DNA from: a virus
Direction: 5' to 3' (one strand)
DNA length: 64,000 nucleotides
Virus record (IMG/VR): IMGVR_UViG_3300027763_000040
Coordinates: 34,874 to 98,873 of that record
Shown here piece by piece: positions 41,695 through 51,266 of this stretch (its first letter is position 1; each line of letters opens with the position of its first letter). The notes below the pieces were generated by a model, which was given only the letters and a program-made list of their open reading frames with translations, was not told the origin of the DNA and did no database searches. Made by a program: the position numbers and the translations under genes.

Positions 41695-44439
41695 CTATTG
41701 CCAACTAATACGAACATAACCATCACCACCATTTCCACCAAATCCTGGAACAGTGCTTGCACCATCATATGCTCCACCACCACCACCGCCTCCACAAACT
41801 CCATTTCCACCACGGCCCGCCTTTGTTGCAGTCGTCGCAATCATATCTGAACCACTGCTCACAAGTAGAAAAATATTATTTCCAAAACACCCACCACTGA
41901 CATTACCACCATTAACCCATCCACCAGTTCTTAAGTGCCAAGTAAAAGAATCGATAGATGCATGAACATAATTAGAATTGCCAGCAGCAATATAAGTCCC
42001 ACCACCATAAATTGAAGCATATGGATCACTACTTAAAGTTCTCACAATCCAAGTAATGGTATCAGTAGAAGTAGAAACACTATTACCACTTCTATTAGAT
42101 GCTATAAATCTTCCATTGCCATATGCCAATGATGAAACATCGCCAATACCGCCTATACCCAAAGTTCTTGCAATCCAAACAATACCATTTGTAGATACAT
42201 TAATCACTCTAGAAGCTGCTCCAAGAATATATTGATCATTATCATAAATTATAGAATAAATTTGTCCCGTTGTTCCAGCAGTTCTTAGTTGCCAAACAAT
42301 GGCATCCGTAGAAGCAATTAGAGCACCAGAGGCGCCAACACCATAAAAAAATCCACCTTGATATGACAAAGAAGGTCCAGAAAAAGTACTTCCAATTTGA
42401 TTTGCAGTTCCAGATGATCTAAATGTCCAGTTGATTGAATCAGTAGAACTTCTTAATCCAGAGTTTCCATCAATCACATAAACACCATTACCATAAACTA
42501 CCCCCAAAATTACACTAGCACCATAAGAAGAAGTTCTCAAAACCCAAACAATACTATCGGTAGAGAATCCCAAGCGGCCACCATCACCACCATAAATGTA
42601 ATTTGATCCATCATAATAAGTCGTATAAAGAACAATACCACCGGTATTGGCAGTTCTTAATCTCCAAAAACTTCCGCCAAGAGCATTCGAACTTCCACCA
42701 TTTCCACCATAACCATAAGAAAGTCCAGTAATGTTTGTTGCACTTGTACCATTCATATTTCTCTGATCTAATGTGGAAGATACAGTATTTCCATAATAGT
42801 TAATTGTACCTCCCAAAGATCCATAAGATCCATAAAAATTTGAACTATTTGTGTTAGAGTTAGAAACTGCTCCACCACCACCACCAGTAGTTTGAAAAGA
42901 TGAAGTTGCAGTTGTTGCATTTGATGGTACTTGAAGTGCCTCAAAAATACCACCATTACCACCAGCAGTTCCAGCAGATGCTTGAAGATAATTTGATGAT
43001 GCCGTTATTGTACCTCCTGCCCCACCAGGAAGTGATTGAGTTGAAGAGTTATATACATTAGTTCCAGCACTTCCACCATTTGCAGTTATAGAAAAGTTTC
43101 CTCCAGGTCCTGCCCAAGATACTACACTCGAATCTCCAGATGCTCCATATACACCACCTTTTCCAACTTTAACGGTTAATGTAGTGCCACTAATATATGC
43201 TTTTGAAATATTCCAAGATGCCGCTGCTCCTCCACCTCCACCACTTCCAGCAAATCCAGTAGGAGGTAAAGCAGCACCAATATATCCAGAATCACCACCG
43301 ACAACAAAAGTATTATTGCCATATACCACTCCTTTCCAACCACTACCAAAAGCACCTGGTGAAGTTCTGAATGACCAAGTAACAGTATCAGTAGAAAAGA
43401 ATATAAATCCAGCACCACCAACAGCATAATAAGTATTATTCGCAAAAGTTGTTGCATATAAAGATTGTAAATAACTTACACTAGTTCTTGCAGTCCAAGT
43501 AACTGCATCTGTAGAAACAATTATATCGGCAGATGTACCAGTAGCAAAATAAAGACCATTTCCATAAGATACACTAATATAAAAATTATTATTAACTCCA
43601 GTTCTAATTACCCAAGTAATACTATCTGTAGAAGTTTGAAATCTTCCAGAACCACCACTAGTAACATATTGATCTCCAGCATAAAGAATTCTATATATTG
43701 CATTTCCGGTAGGATATCCAGAAGTTCTTAAGGACCAGGTAATGCCATTTGTAGAAGCAAAAATACGAGCATCATTATCTAAACCAAGAACATAAATGCC
43801 ATTATTAAATTCTAAAGCATTAAGTCTAGCAGTACTGGCACCTGTTGTTTGCATTGTCCAAGTGATACTATCAGTAGAGGTAATTAATTTTCCAGCATTA
43901 CCACATACAACATAAAGATTTCCACTATACACGATAGAACCAATTGCAGTTGCACCAAATCCACTTGTTCTCGTAATCCAAGTAATTGCATCAGTAGAAG
44001 CAAGAACTGCTCCACCATCAGTTCCTGCATAAAATACATTGTTCGCATATATCATTCCTGGACCCTGATAATACCCTGAAATACTATTAGAATGACTAGA
44101 AGTTCTTAAAAACCATTGCCCAGCACCAGTGTTCACATAAGAAGATGCATCTCTAGTTCCTGATGCTCCACTCCCTCCAGCACCCGTTGCTTCTATGAAC
44201 AGTTGTTTTGCTTGAGACGGTACATTAAAGGTATACGTTCCAGCAGCAATATATTCTTGATATGATCCTACTGGTTGCCAAGATGAAGTATTGCCATTAG
44301 TGGTTAAAAAGTTATTATCTTGATTTGTTATTGGTGGACCAGATGCAGAAATATCCACATATTGCTTATTTACGGCATCAGACGCATTAGATACCGAATC
44401 AATACCAGTAACTTGAGTAGAACCTACACCGACTGGCAT
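41695..44439 (-). CDS. Asp-box/polyglycine adhesin paralogue (914 aa)
   Basis: Starts MPVGVGSTQVTGIDSVSNASDAVNKQYVD. The polyglycine domain (YQEYIAAGTYTFNVPSQAKQLFIEATGAGG) is interrupted twice by Asp-box arrays: about 44130-43250 and 42680-41830. Between them lie Gly-rich stretches (SGGGGGAAASWNISKAYI, SFQTTGGGGGAVS). It ends CGGGGGGGAYDG then GGNGGDGYVRISWQ. The second insertion sits in a different loop from that of the 908-aa protein. One base after the S74 fibre gene stop in the operon order. Confidence 0.82.
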   Translation of the reverse strand: MPVGVGSTQVTGIDSVSNASDAVNKQYVDISASGPPITNQDNNFLTTNGNTSSWQPVGSYQEYIAAGTYTFNVPSQAKQLFIEATGAGGSGASGTRDASSYVNTGAGQWFLRTSSHSNSISGYYQGPGMIYANNVFYAGTDGGAVLASTDAITWITRTSGFGATAIGSIVYSGNLYVVCGNAGKLITSTDSITWTMQTTGASTARLNALEFNNGIYVLGLDNDARIFASTNGITWSLRTSGYPTGNAIYRILYAGDQYVTSGGSGRFQTSTDSITWVIRTGVNNNFYISVSYGNGLYFATGTSADIIVSTDAVTWTARTSVSYLQSLYATTFANNTYYAVGGAGFIFFSTDTVTWSFRTSPGAFGSGWKGVVYGNNTFVVGGDSGYIGAALPPTGFAGSGGGGGAAASWNISKAYISGTTLTVKVGKGGVYGASGDSSVVSWAGPGGNFSITANGGSAGTNVYNSSTQSLPGGAGGTITASSNYLQASAGTAGGNGGIFEALQVPSNATTATSSFQTTGGGGGAVSNSNTNSSNFYGSYGSLGGTINYYGNTVSSTLDQRNMNGTSATNITGLSYGYGGNGGSSNALGGSFWRLRTANTGGIVLYTTYYDGSNYIYGGDGGRLGFSTDSIVWVLRTSSYGASVILGVVYGNGVYVIDGNSGLRSSTDSINWTFRSSGTANQIGSTFSGPSLSYQGGFFYGVGASGALIASTDAIVWQLRTAGTTGQIYSIIYDNDQYILGAASRVINVSTNGIVWIARTLGIGGIGDVSSLAYGNGRFIASNRSGNSVSTSTDTITWIVRTLSSDPYASIYGGGTYIAAGNSNYVHASIDSFTWHLRTGGWVNGGNVSGGCFGNNIFLLVSSGSDMIATTATKAGRGGNGVCGGGGGGGAYDGASTVPGFGGNGGDGYVRISWQ

Positions 44440-44440
44440 A

Positions 44441-44959
44441 TCAACTTCCCTCTAGTTTTTCTTTCAGTTTTTGTATTTCTATATTTTGTTCCTTGATTGC
44501 TTCAATTAATAGGGCAATAAGATTTGCATAAGCAACAGATTTTTTTTCATAATCTGGTGCGGGTCCTTTGGGATATACAATCTCAGGTACAATTTTTTCA
44601 ACTTCCTGTGCGATTAAACCGATTTGATGTTCTCCATTGTCTATGCGGTCATATTCAACCCCTCTCAGTGCCAATACCTTTTCAAGAGCATTTTCAAGAG
44701 GTTTAATATTTTTTTTAAGTCTTTCGTCAGAGTTTGCAGTAACTGTTCCAGAAACAACAATGTTTCCTGCTGTTGTATTATTTGCAACTCCAACTCCAAG
44801 TCCACCAGAAATATAAGCACTACCAGTTACTTGAAGTGGTTGAGATGCTGTTCCTGTAGATGTTGCAGTTCCCACTAATATTGGTCCAGAAGTAACTTGA
44901 AGTTTATTATCAACAGTTGCATCACCATAGATTCTTGTACCAGATTTAAGTTTTGCCAT
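44441..44959 (-). CDS. Tail fibre with C-terminal S74 intramolecular chaperone (172 aa)
   Basis: ATG at 44959 (MAKLKSGTRIYG) overlaps the upstream stop by one base. The first 75 residues are a short fibre segment (VTSGPILVGTATSTGTASQPL, SAYISGGLGVG). Then SDERLKKNIKPLENALEKVLALRGVEYDR, HQIGLIAQEVEKIVPEIV and SVAYANLIALLIEAIKEQN form a peptidase S74 domain, which helps trimerise the fibre and then cuts itself off at the leading Ser. The C-terminal coiled coil (IEIQKLKEKLE) is typical. Very short for a fibre, so it may cap other fibres. Confidence 0.85.
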   Translation of the reverse strand: MAKLKSGTRIYGDATVDNKLQVTSGPILVGTATSTGTASQPLQVTGSAYISGGLGVGVANNTTAGNIVVSGTVTANSDERLKKNIKPLENALEKVLALRGVEYDRIDNGEHQIGLIAQEVEKIVPEIVYPKGPAPDYEKKSVAYANLIALLIEAIKEQNIEIQKLKEKLEGS

Positions 44960-47900
44960 TATGCCTGCGCCTCCGTCCAAGAAAGTCTTGTTGCAACGTT
45001 TGTCGCAGTTGCTGACAAATTAGTTGCAACAATTGTAAGTGTATCAGGACCATCTGGATAAATTCCTATTCCACTTGTTGCCCCACCACCACCAAGAATA
45101 CAATTACCTAAGTCTCGAACCTGGGTAAGATCAATGGAATTTGCTCCAGATCCAACGAAGAAACCAGCAGTAACCTCACCACCAATTACCTGAACTCCAG
45201 TTGCTCCACCAACAGATGCATAATCAGCAATTTGTGCCAGACTTGAATTTTGAATATTAGCGACATTACCAACAGCATTTGTCCAATTTGTTGCAGTACT
45301 TGGAGTTGTATTCAAAAATGCTCTTACAAGAATGTTAGAGTTTGCCGTAAGTGAAGTAAGATCGAGAGCAACAAGTTTTAACTGCATTCTATTAATTAAT
45401 TCTCTTGTCCCAAATGATGCTGCAACACCATTATCAACTGATGGGGCAACACGAATTGCAATTAGTGCTCTTGTTGAACCAGTAGCTCCCGTTGCAGCAA
45501 GAGTAGTAATACCAACTTGCCCATAGGTAAAGATCAAGGATTTATCATCATCAAATCGTCCATCCATAATCACACTTGTTCCCCAGTGAGAGATAGAAGG
45601 GCCATATGTTGGGAATGCAAGTTCAATGGCCGTTGGGTCAGTTGCTGAATAAGTAAATGTTTGCCCAACAGTTGCACCCATTGGAGCGATTGTTACTGTT
45701 GGATTTAATGCTGTTGATGCCTGACTTAAATAAATAGTACCAATTCCAAGAGCACTGACATAAGTACTTTCAGGAAAACCACCAATAACTCTTTGACCTA
45801 CTTGTAAATTTGTAGTTGATCCAGTTGCTATATTTGATCCCAATGGAACTGTAAGAGAAAGAGAAGCATTACCTGGTTTTCCTCTTGTTAATCCAATAAA
45901 TGTAGTTGTTCCAATACCAGTATAATTTACATACTCATAAGTATTTGCATTTCTTATAACCACTGTTCCTGCACTAGGGAACCCTAATGTACTTGCAACA
46001 CTTACCAAAGTATCTCCAGAGTTTAAAGTTGATGTTAGATATGTAGTTGCAGGAACACTTATAGACTCATACCTTGCTGGCAAATTTCCAGTTCTCAAAT
46101 ATGCTTCGGTATTTACATTATTATTGACCTGTTTGTGACAATAAATTACATTACCATCAGCACCTCTAAATCCCCAACGAACAAATCCAGCACCATACCA
46201 AGAATAATCCAAGTAAAACATCTGCATCTTGGATAAATCAAGATTATAACCAGAAGGACCAGTACCATCACACTTGTCAAGGTTCCATTGTGACTGTGGA
46301 ATTTTTGTTTCTATAGTCTCCGAAATAATCACGAAGTCAGCAGTTGCTCCTCTATATGAAGGAGAAATCGTCATACTTGTATCACTTGCAATATCAACAA
46401 CACGATATGACTGTCCACGAAGAACAATAAAATCACCAATATTTAATTGTTTTGAAAATCTAGTTGGAAATGTTTCATTTGTCTGTACTACAGCATTATT
46501 TCCACTTACAACACTCACTCTTCCCGAAAGTTGGAAAGTAGAGTTTCTACGAACTGCATAAAGTGTTTGACCATCAAATTCAAAAAAGATTCCATTTTGA
46601 GAATCAAATGCACCAAGACGATTAAAGCACCCATACCATCCAGATATATTACAAATATATGTACCAGAAGCAATTGTTGCAGACGGTGTTGTTAATGGAG
46701 TATATTGAAAAGTATTATAACCAGTAACGGAAGTTATATTATAAGATCCATTATATCCAGTTTCATTTGCACCAGAAATTGTAATTGTGGTTCCTGGAGT
46801 TGATGCTTGAATATTATGTTGTTCTTTAGTTTGAACCGTAACAAGATTCGTTGCGGGATTATATGTTAACGAATCAATTTGAAGATTTGGTTTAAGAGAA
46901 GTACCAGAACTAACTTGTATACCTTTGCCAGACTGATAACGAAAATATCTTCTTGTTTGACGAGTTGCTGATTCAAAGTTTGAAGATGCATTATTTGAAA
47001 AAATAACTCCACCATCAAAAGGGCGATGTAAAAATTGACCTTGCGGTCTTACATAAATTAAACCACCAGTTGGAACTGCTGATGGGGTATTATTTGCATA
47101 ATAAACAAATTGAGTTGAACTATTAATTGTTGTAACAACGAACGAACCATTTGCAACAGTTTCAGTTGTACCAATTACTGCAATCTGATTTCCAATTGCA
47201 AGACCATGAGGAACTGTTGTATTTACCGTAATTTCTGTTCCAGAAGTCCAAGCAAATGAAGGAGTACTCCCAATTGCAGCACTAGTATAAACAATACCAT
47301 TATTAATTACTGTTTTATTCGGATCAAAAATATTTGTTACTGTTCCAGTATTTGTTGCTCTTGCCGTATAAGTAAAAATTGTATTGCCAACTCCACTATT
47401 TGTTTCTACAATGAAGTTACCATTTGCAATATTTAAATAACAATCCTGAACCGAAATTGCAGTTCCTATGCCAGGTGCTGCACCCTGCAATCCAACAGTA
47501 ACAGTTCTTGAGTTTGTTGGAATATTAATAGAACTAATTGTTGCAATACCAATTGCAGAAGGAAATGAGAATGGACGATTATTAATCATCGCCAAGTTTT
47601 CCCACTTCGTAATTTGAGTACCATACTCAAAGTCAGTATCAATCAGTGCTTGTGCTTGAGATGTTCTAAATTTATTTACAGGATCAGTATAAATTTCTGA
47701 TGGAGTAAACTTTTCATCGTACTCATCTACAATAATTTGAAGTTTATCTGTACTACTCATTGCGGCAGTACTATAATTCAATACGATTGTGGTTGTAGTT
47801 GTATTACCACCACCAGAAGTTAATACTGTATAAGCATTTGCTTTTAGATTCGAATCAGAAAAATTATAGATTACTGTGTTCGTCGTCACATTGGTAATCA

Positions 47901-47997
47901 ATATCAATCGTTCCCTCTGTATAGCACGAGGAATGACTATGGTATTTGTGGAAGGTGTAAATGTATATCCCGTTTCCAGTATTGCCTTTCTTGCCAT
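44959..47997 (-). CDS. Large cyanophage virion structural protein (1012 aa)
   Basis: Starts MARKAILETGYTFTPSTNTIVIPRAIQRERLILITNV, a cyanophage-conserved opening. Further segments: FRTSQAQALIDTDFEYGTQITKWENLAMINNRPF, RYFRYQSGKGIQVSSGTSLKPN, WYGCFNRLGAFDSQNGIFFEFDG, SQWNLDKCDGTGPSGYNLDLSKMQMFYLDYSWYGAGFVRWGFRG. It is beta-rich with Thr/Asn/Gly, like baseplate or fibre-network proteins, and sits in the fibre operon under a late promoter. Homologues are abundant in virions of related phages, but no precise T4 equivalent is known to me. Confidence 0.75.
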   Translation of the reverse strand: MARKAILETGYTFTPSTNTIVIPRAIQRERLILITNVTTNTVIYNFSDSNLKANAYTVLTSGGGNTTTTTIVLNYSTAAMSSTDKLQIIVDEYDEKFTPSEIYTDPVNKFRTSQAQALIDTDFEYGTQITKWENLAMINNRPFSFPSAIGIATISSINIPTNSRTVTVGLQGAAPGIGTAISVQDCYLNIANGNFIVETNSGVGNTIFTYTARATNTGTVTNIFDPNKTVINNGIVYTSAAIGSTPSFAWTSGTEITVNTTVPHGLAIGNQIAVIGTTETVANGSFVVTTINSSTQFVYYANNTPSAVPTGGLIYVRPQGQFLHRPFDGGVIFSNNASSNFESATRQTRRYFRYQSGKGIQVSSGTSLKPNLQIDSLTYNPATNLVTVQTKEQHNIQASTPGTTITISGANETGYNGSYNITSVTGYNTFQYTPLTTPSATIASGTYICNISGWYGCFNRLGAFDSQNGIFFEFDGQTLYAVRRNSTFQLSGRVSVVSGNNAVVQTNETFPTRFSKQLNIGDFIVLRGQSYRVVDIASDTSMTISPSYRGATADFVIISETIETKIPQSQWNLDKCDGTGPSGYNLDLSKMQMFYLDYSWYGAGFVRWGFRGADGNVIYCHKQVNNNVNTEAYLRTGNLPARYESISVPATTYLTSTLNSGDTLVSVASTLGFPSAGTVVIRNANTYEYVNYTGIGTTTFIGLTRGKPGNASLSLTVPLGSNIATGSTTNLQVGQRVIGGFPESTYVSALGIGTIYLSQASTALNPTVTIAPMGATVGQTFTYSATDPTAIELAFPTYGPSISHWGTSVIMDGRFDDDKSLIFTYGQVGITTLAATGATGSTRALIAIRVAPSVDNGVAASFGTRELINRMQLKLVALDLTSLTANSNILVRAFLNTTPSTATNWTNAVGNVANIQNSSLAQIADYASVGGATGVQVIGGEVTAGFFVGSGANSIDLTQVRDLGNCILGGGGATSGIGIYPDGPDTLTIVATNLSATATNVATRLSWTEAQA

Positions 47998-48018
47998 AAT
48001 TAATGAATACCTTTGTTA

Positions 48019-48026
48019 TATTTATC
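48019..48026 (-). promoter_or_regulatory. Late promoter GATAAATA before the 1012-aa structural gene
   Basis: GATAAATA 21 bp before the ATG at 47997. Confidence 0.6.
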
Positions 48027-48028
48027 AG

Positions 48029-48334
48029 TTATGTAAAAGATGTGATTTCATCAATTTCAGTATATACAATCACAGATTTATCAGTATTTTGTCTCATATA
48101 AGTTCCTGTTCCAGATCCATAAGAAACTCCAGCAAATTCATCACCAATAATGTCGTATGGTTTAAAAACATTAGCAGTTAATGTTGTAACTCCTATATTT
48201 TCAGAAAACTCTGAAGAATAGTATGTTCCAACAGATCCAGCAGATGCGGCAATTCCATTATCATTTGAAGTTGTATCATCAAACTCATTCACGAGCATTG
48301 ATGCATATTGATCTAATCTTCCTACAATTGACAT
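48029..48334 (-). CDS. Small structural-type protein (101 aa)
   Basis: MSIVGRLDQYASMLVNEFDDTTSNDNGIAASAGSVGTYYSSEFSENIGVTTLTANVFKPYDIIGDEFAGVSYG. Thr/Ser/Gly-rich and beta-prone, in the fibre operon just before the 1012-aa gene; its ATG comes one base after the previous stop. Likely a minor virion protein. No family recognised. Confidence 0.6.
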   Translation of the reverse strand: MSIVGRLDQYASMLVNEFDDTTSNDNGIAASAGSVGTYYSSEFSENIGVTTLTANVFKPYDIIGDEFAGVSYGSGTGTYMRQNTDKSVIVYTEIDEITSFT

Positions 48335-48335
48335 A

Positions 48336-48965
48336 TTATCCTGCTACAAAATCTAAACTATTTGTAGTTGAGTTATATTGTATATAGAAGTTCGTGCTAG
48401 AAGAAGTTCCACCAAATCTTACTTTATTATCAGATTGAACGCGAACATCTCCACCAACATCAGCAGAAAATTGTGGAAATGTAACTCCAATACCAAGTCT
48501 CCCACTTGAGGGTACAAATGTTAGATTGGTTTGAGTGATTCCAATTGAAGTTGCACTCGTATTTGTAACAAATCCAATATATTGTGGAGTATTTGAATTT
48601 GATTCAGAAATAGTTAAAGAAGATGATCCTCCTCCACCACCAGAAACACCCTGAACACCTTGGCCAGCAAATAATCCAGAAAGACCTTGAATTCCAAGAT
48701 TACCTTGAAGACCTTGAGTTGCTTGAGTACCTTGAGCACCTTGGCCAGCAAAAAGACCAGGAACACCTTGAGTACCTTGAAGTCCTTGAAGTCCCTGAAC
48801 ACCCTGTCCAGCAAATTGTCCAGCAAGACCTTGACGTCCTTGAAGACCTTGAAGACCTTGAGAACCTACACCTTGAACACCCTGAGTACCTTGAAAATTG
48901 CCTGGAAGACCTGCAATTCCTTGAATGCCTTGAAAAGATCCTCCAAGTAAACTGGATAAAAGCAC
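48336..48965 (-). CDS. Collagen-like short fibre (209 aa)
   Basis: GTG start at 48965, since stop codons lie just upstream in frame. Residues 9-110 are Gly-X-Y repeats rich in Gln at Y ([17 protein letters not shown]) broken three times by an FAGQG element. A polyglycine hinge (SGGGGGSSS) follows. The C-terminal 90 residues ([33 protein letters not shown]) are a beta-structured fibre end of the kind common in cyanophage fibres. A triple-helical trimer is expected. Confidence 0.75.
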   Translation of the reverse strand: MLLSSLLGGSFQGIQGIAGLPGNFQGTQGVQGVGSQGLQGLQGRQGLAGQFAGQGVQGLQGLQGTQGVPGLFAGQGAQGTQATQGLQGNLGIQGLSGLFAGQGVQGVSGGGGGSSSLTISESNSNTPQYIGFVTNTSATSIGITQTNLTFVPSSGRLGIGVTFPQFSADVGGDVRVQSDNKVRFGGTSSSTNFYIQYNSTTNSLDFVAG

Positions 48966-48987
48966 AGTTTTAACTTACTATTTTAAA

Positions 48988-48995
48988 TATTTATT
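48988..48995 (-). promoter_or_regulatory. Late promoter AATAAATA before the 209-aa collagen-like gene
   Basis: AATAAATA 22 bp before the GTG start at 48965, which supports that start. Confidence 0.6.
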
Positions 48996-49025
48996 CTTTC
49001 AATTAATAAAATTATAAAACAACAT

Positions 49026-50015
49026 CTATATTCTAGTCACAATCAAATATCCATCTCCAGTATTATATCCAATTACACTAATTGTAGATTGAGAATAACT
49101 TCCCCCACCACCAGCAGTAATAGTACCTGTGCTTTCTCCACTACCTCCACCGCCAGAATATCCACCACCACCTCCACCACCTCCAGCGTTTCCATGAGTT
49201 CCTCCACCACCACCAAAACCCCCATATGCAGTATTAGTACCACCAGAATTTCCACCTTGCCCACCATTTACAAAAGCAAATCCCAATCCACTAGTATTAC
49301 TGGCAGCATTTGTACCGTCAGTCAGTAAACCTCCTCCACCTCCACCCCATCTAGATCCACTCCCACCTACTGCACCAGTTCCACCATTTCCAGAAGTTCC
49401 ACCAGTACCATATCCTTCACTACTATTAGATCCAGATGTTCCAGATTGCCCATCACTTCCAGAATAAAGTGTTGCTGAGTTAGTGGTAGCACCTCCTCCT
49501 CCACCAGCAACTATAATGGGACTATTTCCAGTGGTTGTCATAAAAGTTCCACCACCACCACCACCAGAACTAGTTACATATACAGATCCTTTTTGTCCAA
49601 CCAATATTTTATATTGTTGCCCCGCCACTAAGGATATGGTAGATTCAATAACAATTCCCCTACAATAAGTAGCAAAATTTCCATTTTGTCCAGCAGCACC
49701 AGCAGCACGAATCGTGTAGTTTCCAGTAGCAGGTGCAGTCCAATTTTGTATTCCAGATGAAACGGAAAAATAAGTTGAATACCAAGATTGTGATGTGTAA
49801 CTTGAGACTGCTGCAAATGAAGTTGGTCCATTTCTTCCAGTTGCACCACCAGTTGTAAAGGTAAATGTAGTGAAGTTATAAATACCTCCACCACTATTAT
49901 CATTAGTTCCACCACCAGTCCATTTAGTTCTATCAAAAGGTACTGAATATCCATCCAATACTTTGCCAGGAACAAACCCGCCGCTAGAAGTTTTACTTGT
50001 AGTTCTGACTGCCAT
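49026..50015 (-). CDS. Glycine-rich fibre-type protein, ALK-GRD-like (329 aa)
   Basis: N-terminal MAVRTTSKTSSGGFVPGKVLDGYSVPFDRTKWTGGG is likely virion-attached. Residues 95-329 alternate short strands with runs of 5-10 Gly (SSGGGGGGTF, AGGGGGATTN, GGFGGGGGTHGNAGGGGGGGGYSGGGG) and contain YKILVGQKG and GFAFVNGGQGGN. This is very like the glycine-rich domain of ALK/LTK-type proteins, where Gly runs pack as polyglycine II helices. Located among fibre genes and probably a rigid tip or binding module. Confidence 0.7.
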   Translation of the reverse strand: MAVRTTSKTSSGGFVPGKVLDGYSVPFDRTKWTGGGTNDNSGGGIYNFTTFTFTTGGATGRNGPTSFAAVSSYTSQSWYSTYFSVSSGIQNWTAPATGNYTIRAAGAAGQNGNFATYCRGIVIESTISLVAGQQYKILVGQKGSVYVTSSGGGGGGTFMTTTGNSPIIVAGGGGGATTNSATLYSGSDGQSGTSGSNSSEGYGTGGTSGNGGTGAVGGSGSRWGGGGGGLLTDGTNAASNTSGLGFAFVNGGQGGNSGGTNTAYGGFGGGGGTHGNAGGGGGGGGYSGGGGSGESTGTITAGGGGSYSQSTISVIGYNTGDGYLIVTRI

Positions 50016-50037
50016 ATGAAAAACCTATAAAGTTTAA

Positions 50038-50823
50038 TTAAAGACCAAATCTTCCCTTTTTATCATTAAAATTTTGCAATACTTCTACCGAAGAAAGTCC
50101 TCGGTTATAAACTTGCACCACACCAATATTACCAATATAATATCCATCACCACCATTTACCCATGTATTTCTATATGCCCCGATTCTCCAATATCCACTA
50201 GAGTTTTCAGCATTAGATGCAGTATTTGTTGCAATCGATACTCCATTGACATACAATCTTACGGTAGTTCCTTCTCCACCATAAGTTCCCGCAACATGAT
50301 ACCAGTTATTATCATTATATGTTAATGGCGAAATTGCAGATTTAACTGCCCCATCATAAACACCAAAATATAGTTTCCCATCAGTACCTATGTAAATCTG
50401 CCTATCATGTGCATCAGCAGTAGTTCCTATTCGAGCAGATTGAAACCCAATTATTTTTTTACCATTAGCAGCGGCAGTTTTAAACCAAGCACTAATAGTA
50501 AAAGATTGGGGATTTGTATATAGTGTTGTTGTATAAAGATACTGACTGAAACTATCAATAAAAACTACAGAACCTCCATTTTCAGTACTATAATCAGGTG
50601 CAGTTCCAGTAAATGCAAGAGTTCCAGTATTACTAGTACCACTTAAATCAGTCACAGTAGTTCCAGATCCTGGCCAGGAACTAGTATTACCAAAATCATA
50701 ATGTATGATCAATCCACTAGTTACTCCACCAGATTCAATCGTAGTTCCACCACCAGTTCTTTTGGTAGATCCAAATTTTGCTCCTTTAATAGATCCAATA
50801 ATTCTTGTACTCTTTATTGACAT
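50038..50823 (-). CDS. LamG / concanavalin-A-like virion protein (261 aa)
   Basis: From residue 35: LIIHYDFGNTSSWPGSGTTVTDLSG, GGSVVFIDSFSQYLYT, FTISAWFKTAAANGKKIIGFQ, NWYHVAGTYGGEGTTVRLYVNGVSI, GYYIGNIGVVQVYNRGLSSVEVLQNFN. This is the standard laminin-G-3 jelly roll, which often binds carbohydrate. The short N-terminal part (MSIKSTRIIGSIKG) probably anchors it. A surface decoration or fibre-tip lectin role is inferred. Confidence 0.82.
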   Translation of the reverse strand: MSIKSTRIIGSIKGAKFGSTKRTGGGTTIESGGVTSGLIIHYDFGNTSSWPGSGTTVTDLSGTSNTGTLAFTGTAPDYSTENGGSVVFIDSFSQYLYTTTLYTNPQSFTISAWFKTAAANGKKIIGFQSARIGTTADAHDRQIYIGTDGKLYFGVYDGAVKSAISPLTYNDNNWYHVAGTYGGEGTTVRLYVNGVSIATNTASNAENSSGYWRIGAYRNTWVNGGDGYYIGNIGVVQVYNRGLSSVEVLQNFNDKKGRFGL

Positions 50824-50836
50824 AATGAATCAACCA

Positions 50837-51244
50837 TTAAATATCAGTATCACCGATAATCTGATAGTTTATCGCACTTCCAATACCTGCCCCACCAACA
50901 GAAAGACTTGGTTGAGTAACCTCCACAACAATCTTTTCTTGATTTACAAGAACAAGAGGATAATTCGTTTCAAAGAAATACGTTTCATTTGTTCCAAGAT
51001 CAACTCTCGCCAATCGAAAGGAAGTTACTCCAACACCAGAAACTGCAACTGTACTTGGATAAACATAAATTGACGAAGTTGCAGTATTAAGACCAGTATT
51101 ATGCATAATAATACTTCTCAAATAAGTAGTAGAAGCAATGCCAACACCACCTGCAGTTGGAGTAGTTCCTACAGTAAAAATGCCAACCGTAGCAATTCCA
51201 GTTACTGATTGAATACTTAATAATTTAGTTCTTCTAAGTGCCAT
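50837..51244 (-). CDS. Small beta-rich virion protein (135 aa)
   Basis: MALRRTKLLSIQSVTGIATVGIFTVGTTPTAGGVGIASTTYLRSIIMHNTGLNTATSSIYVYP. Predicted to be a small immunoglobulin-like or jelly-roll protein from alternating strands. Sits between collagen-like and LamG genes under a late box. No family recognised. Confidence 0.6.
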   Translation of the reverse strand: MALRRTKLLSIQSVTGIATVGIFTVGTTPTAGGVGIASTTYLRSIIMHNTGLNTATSSIYVYPSTVAVSGVGVTSFRLARVDLGTNETYFFETNYPLVLVNQEKIVVEVTQPSLSVGGAGIGSAINYQIIGDTDI

Positions 51245-51258
51245 TATCTTTTTTTAAA

Positions 51259-51266
51259 TATTTATG
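51259..51266 (-). promoter_or_regulatory. Late promoter CATAAATA before the 135-aa gene
   Basis: CATAAATA 14 bp before the ATG at 51244, overlapping the end of the preceding collagen-like gene. Confidence 0.55.

Noticed and set aside
28944-44439. CRISPR-like array suggested by regularly spaced repeats
   Set aside because: Repeats are in frame, encode a continuous protein, and spacers are themselves related; no cas genes.
28944-44439. Diversity-generating retroelement behind fibre variation
   Set aside because: No reverse transcriptase gene or template repeat with adenine-specific changes in the window.
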